Source: MWAR01 sp035388825 (GTDB taxonomy: Bacteria > Muiribacteriota > Ozemobacteria > Ozemobacterales > Ozemobacteraceae). From it: 64,000 bases of DNA. The notes beneath the pieces are model-generated. The model saw only the letters and a list, made by a program, of their open reading frames with translations. It had not been told where the DNA came from and did not search any database. Below are positions 61,513-64,000 of this stretch, in pieces. Location: NCBI GenBank assembly GCA_035388825.1, contig DAOOQQ010000019.1, forward strand, positions 1-64,000, in the 5' to 3' direction. How positions within the stretch are numbered: the stretch's first letter is position 1; every line of letters starts with the position of its first letter. Made by a program: the position numbers and the translations under genes.

Positions 61513-62424
61513 CTATTCGAGAAACAGTTCCGGCGAGAGAACCTGGCCGTTCGGGGGCGGCACGTTTTCGAGGCTGTGAATCTCGCGGAACGTGCATCTG
61601 GCCGGGGCTTCGGGGTCGCGCATCAGGATCAGGCCGAAGTCCTCCCATTTCCCGGTGCGGTGATAGGCTTCGAAGATCGTGCGCAGGATGTCGGTGACGT
61701 CGAGCTCGACCTCGGCGGCCCCCTTCCGGGGAAGGGTCCCCCAGGCGCGGGGCTGGTAGAAATAATCGCCGCCGGCGTTTGCCCAGGGGAGTTCGCCCGT
61801 CGCCATCGTCCAACTGCAGCCGCGCTCGTGCCGGGTGTTTCGGCCGCGCGAGCCGGTGCCCTCCTCGAAGGGGCGCGCCAAGGCAAACGCCACGAGCGGG
61901 ACATCCTCGCGGGCATCCCCGTCGGCAAAGACGCGCAGAACGAGCGTGGCCCGGCCGGGAGTCCAGGCGGCGGGATCGATCCCCGCTTCCAGACAGGCTT
62001 CGGGAATGTCGAACCGTACGAGATACCGGAGGCCGGTCACCGTATACCAGGATCCGATCGGTCCGCGGAACTGGCCGCCGGCATTCGCGGCCGACCGCCG
62101 GTTGGGGGAGGCATCGTTGGGCCCCCGGATGAACGCATCCCGGCCCCGTCGCACGACGACCTTCGCAGGCCGCGACCGGCCCGGAACGGCAGGCCAGCCG
62201 ATCGACCTCAGACAGGACGGGCAGATCACCGCCGCATCGGGAACCGCCAGGGTGCAGGCCGGACACGGCTTCGCCGTCGCGGGAGAAACGGCCGCGATGA
62301 TATATAATAATATCAATAATACGATGTCGCATGCGAGATGACCGCGAAACCCGGATGCCTGGCTTTCCGGTCCCCGGGCGGGGGCCGGGCCATGGCCGGA
62401 GGGTCGCGGCGTGTCAGCGTTCAT
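61513..62424 (-). CDS. Secreted zinc-ribbon protein with DNRLRE/CBM96-like domain
   Basis: 303 residues. A hydrophobic signal or anchor at about 32-50 (CDIVLLILLYIIAAVSPATA) is followed by a zinc-ribbon, CPAC-x13-CPSC. From about residue 100 there is a DNRLRE-type beta domain: WYTVTGLRYLVRFDIPEACL, then ATLVLRVFADGDAREDVPLV, AFALARPFEEGTGS and AEVELDVTDILRTIFEAYH. DNRLRE domains sit in extracellular polysaccharide-acting or adhesion proteins. The ATG at 62424 has no Shine-Dalgarno, and the start is uncertain. It is 75 bases upstream of the C71-like gene on the same strand. Confidence 0.65.
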   Translation of the reverse strand: MNADTPRPSGHGPAPARGPESQASGFRGHLACDIVLLILLYIIAAVSPATAKPCPACTLAVPDAAVICPSCLRSIGWPAVPGRSRPAKVVVRRGRDAFIRGPNDASPNRRSAANAGGQFRGPIGSWYTVTGLRYLVRFDIPEACLEAGIDPAAWTPGRATLVLRVFADGDAREDVPLVAFALARPFEEGTGSRGRNTRHERGCSWTMATGELPWANAGGDYFYQPRAWGTLPRKGAAEVELDVTDILRTIFEAYHRTGKWEDFGLILMRDPEAPARCTFREIHSLENVPPPNGQVLSPELFLE

Positions 62425-62467
62425 CGTGGCTGTCGGGCAGTGTGCGGCAACGTGGCCGGTCGGCGGC

Positions 62468-64000
62468 TCAGGAGCCCCCGAGCAGTTGTTTCGACTCGAC
62501 GCGGATCTTGTCGAGCATTTTCGCGGCATACAGGCCGTGCTGGCTGCGCGGATCGACGGCCTTGGCGATCGTCTGGAACGTCTCGAGCGCTTCCTTGTAG
62601 GCGCGGCGCCGGTAATACACCATTCCGAGGTTCAACCGGAGCGTGATGTCGCGCGGCTCGACCTGGACGGCCGCGACGTAGGCCTTGGTCGCGTCGATCA
62701 GCTTCCCGGTCTTGTAATACAGGTTGCCGAGGGCCGAATACACATACGCGGCGCGCGGATTGATCTTGAGCGCCGCCTTCAGTTCCCGTTCGCCGTCGGC
62801 CATGGCGCCGAGCCGCATCTGGCGCATGCCTTCCTGGAAATGCGACTGGAACGCCTCCTGTTTGCGTCGCGTCGCCGTGAGCAGCTCCTCCATGCGACGG
62901 AACTCCTCGGCCGGCATGATCGCCTTGAGGGCGGCGAGCGCTTCGCGGCCGATCAGCGGGTCGGTGTCGCGCAGCGTCTCGAGCAGCGGGGCCTGGGCCG
63001 ACGGGGCCTGGAGCCGGCCCAGCGCGCGGATCGCAGCGCGCCGCTCCTCCCAGGGGTGAATGGGCTTCACCAGCTCGATCAGCTCGGGCACGATCGCCTG
63101 CTGGCCGATCGCGGCGAAGGCGTCGATGTAGGCCGTCCGGGTCTCGATGTCGGTTTCCCGGTCGAACCGGTCCCGGAGCGCCTTGTAACTGTCGGGATGG
63201 CGGATCTCCCCGATGGCGCGGATGACGGGGAGTTTCAGGTCCAGCGCCTCCTCGTCCATCATCCGGAGCAGGTCGGGCACCGCGCGACGGGCGCGCATCG
63301 TGCCGAGGGTCTGGATGGCCTGGGCCTTGACGGTCCACGATTCCCGCTGCAGGGCCATGATGAGGCCGGGAACGGCCCGATCGTCGCCGATGCGGCCGAG
63401 CGCTTTGCAGGCGGCCAGGGCGAGATCCTCGTCGTCGTCGTCCAGCGCTTCCAGGAGCGGTTCGACAGCCGACGATGCGGCAAGGATGCCCAGGGTTTCG
63501 GCCGCCGCGATGCGGGCCGGCCAGTGTTCGTCCTTCAGGTGCGGTATGACGATCTCGGCGTCCTCGGGCCGGCCGATCTGGCCGATCACGTGGATGGCCT
63601 GCCGGCGCACCTCGTTGGCCTTGCTTTCGAGAAGCTGGATGACGGGTTTGCGCGAAGCCGTCGGGAAGCCCTCGAGCACCCGCCGGATCCAGTAGCTGAA
63701 ATGCTCGTCGAACTTTCCCAGGGCATGGCACAGCCGTGGAACGACGGCCTCGGCCGGCATCTGCCGCAGCGTCTGCACGACGCTTTCCAGCAGCCGCCGC
63801 TTGTCGCTCTTGAATAGCGCGAGCAGATCGTCGAGGATGCCCGTGCCGTAGTTTGCCAGCGCTTTCTGCGCCGAGTTCCGGATCGCTTCGGAGGGATCCT
63901 CGAGGGCACGGAACAATAATGGAAGAGATATATTCGATCCTATTTTGCCGAGCGCCTGAAGGACCCAGTACCGGACCTCCGAATCGCCCTCGGCGGCCAG
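62468..64000 (-). CDS. HEAT-repeat plus TPR protein, 5' end outside the window
   Basis: At least 510 residues; the frame is open to the right edge, so the start is missing. The visible part is mostly HEAT/PBS-lyase-like repeats (QALGKIGSNISLPL; VVPRLCHALGKFDEHFSYWI; VIGQIGRPEDAEIVIPHLKD; AAAETLGILAASSAVEPLLE). A C-terminal block of about three TPRs follows (GERELKAALKINPRAAYVYS; GKLIDATKAYVAAVQVEPRD; AYKEALETFQTIAKAVDPRS). Both types are protein-binding scaffolds. It resembles the shorter HEAT protein at 15402-16871. An internal TTG at 63916 could be mistaken for a start, but the repeat continues upstream of it. Confidence 0.83.
   Translation of the reverse strand: MAAEGDSEVRYWVLQALGKIGSNISLPLLFRALEDPSEAIRNSAQKALANYGTGILDDLLALFKSDKRRLLESVVQTLRQMPAEAVVPRLCHALGKFDEHFSYWIRRVLEGFPTASRKPVIQLLESKANEVRRQAIHVIGQIGRPEDAEIVIPHLKDEHWPARIAAAETLGILAASSAVEPLLEALDDDDEDLALAACKALGRIGDDRAVPGLIMALQRESWTVKAQAIQTLGTMRARRAVPDLLRMMDEEALDLKLPVIRAIGEIRHPDSYKALRDRFDRETDIETRTAYIDAFAAIGQQAIVPELIELVKPIHPWEERRAAIRALGRLQAPSAQAPLLETLRDTDPLIGREALAALKAIMPAEEFRRMEELLTATRRKQEAFQSHFQEGMRQMRLGAMADGERELKAALKINPRAAYVYSALGNLYYKTGKLIDATKAYVAAVQVEPRDITLRLNLGMVYYRRRAYKEALETFQTIAKAVDPRSQHGLYAAKMLDKIRVESKQLLGGS

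Overview
This is a GC-rich bacterial chromosome segment carrying about 50 genes, with short spacers and many overlapping start/stop codons. The cell envelope looks diderm. There is an OmpA-family protein (54868-55764), a large secreted protein that looks like an outer-membrane beta-barrel (44915-47071), and a secreted protein with an S-layer homology domain cut off at the left edge. Several core clusters are arranged as in Firmicutes: hprK-yvcK-whiA and cysS-mrnC-rlmB. Type IV pilin-like genes and HEAT/TPR proteins are frequent. This mix fits a deep-branching diderm lineage; Candidatus Riflebacteria (Ozemobacteria) is my best guess, but nothing in the window proves it.

Layout. 1-8900: SLH protein start, a membrane TPR protein, then hprK-yvcK-whiA-hpf-ptsN-secA, linking carbon/PTS control, ribosome hibernation and protein export. 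9300-13200: two minor pilin-like genes, prfB with its programmed +1 frameshift, and a large pilin-like protein. 13400-18400: TPR and HEAT proteins, a 28-residue membrane peptide with its own promoter and terminator, a DUF433-like protein and a glycine-tract lipoprotein. 18500-27000: cysS-mrnC-rlmB, tRNA-Thr/Tyr/Thr-tuf, rpmG, tRNA-Trp, secE-nusG-rplKA-rplJL; the rplL operon ends at a terminator and rpoBC does not follow. 27000-38900: membrane glycosyltransferase and LarE-like gene, speB-like gene, prepilin peptidase, 2H phosphoesterase, an iron-type ABC transporter, then a cobalamin riboswitch and btuF-btuD-btuC-like genes.

39100-47100: a 1728-residue secreted protein with three Thr-Gln ester-bond (VaFE) domains, a small secreted protein and a putative beta-barrel, probably one surface system. 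47200-49200: secG and eno. 49200-51500: secreted protein and two tandem Hsp20 genes behind a sigma-54-like promoter. 51700-58900: FecR/anti-sigma-like protein, secreted phosphatase/nuclease-fold protein, ECF sigma factor, then OmpA plus three pilin-like genes in an overlapping operon. 58900-64000: propeller-like secreted protein, a secreted transglutaminase-fold protein whose catalytic core resembles archaeal pseudomurein endoisopeptidases, a zinc-ribbon/DNRLRE-like protein and a HEAT/TPR protein running off the right edge.

Between operons lie clusters of dispersed repeats (CACAGAGACACAGAG and GCAGATGACGCAGATG types, usually as inverted pairs) and short GC-rich palindromes. The most interesting material is the VaFE adhesin locus, the C71-like secreted enzyme, and the OmpA/pseudopilin operon lying next to an ECF sigma factor.
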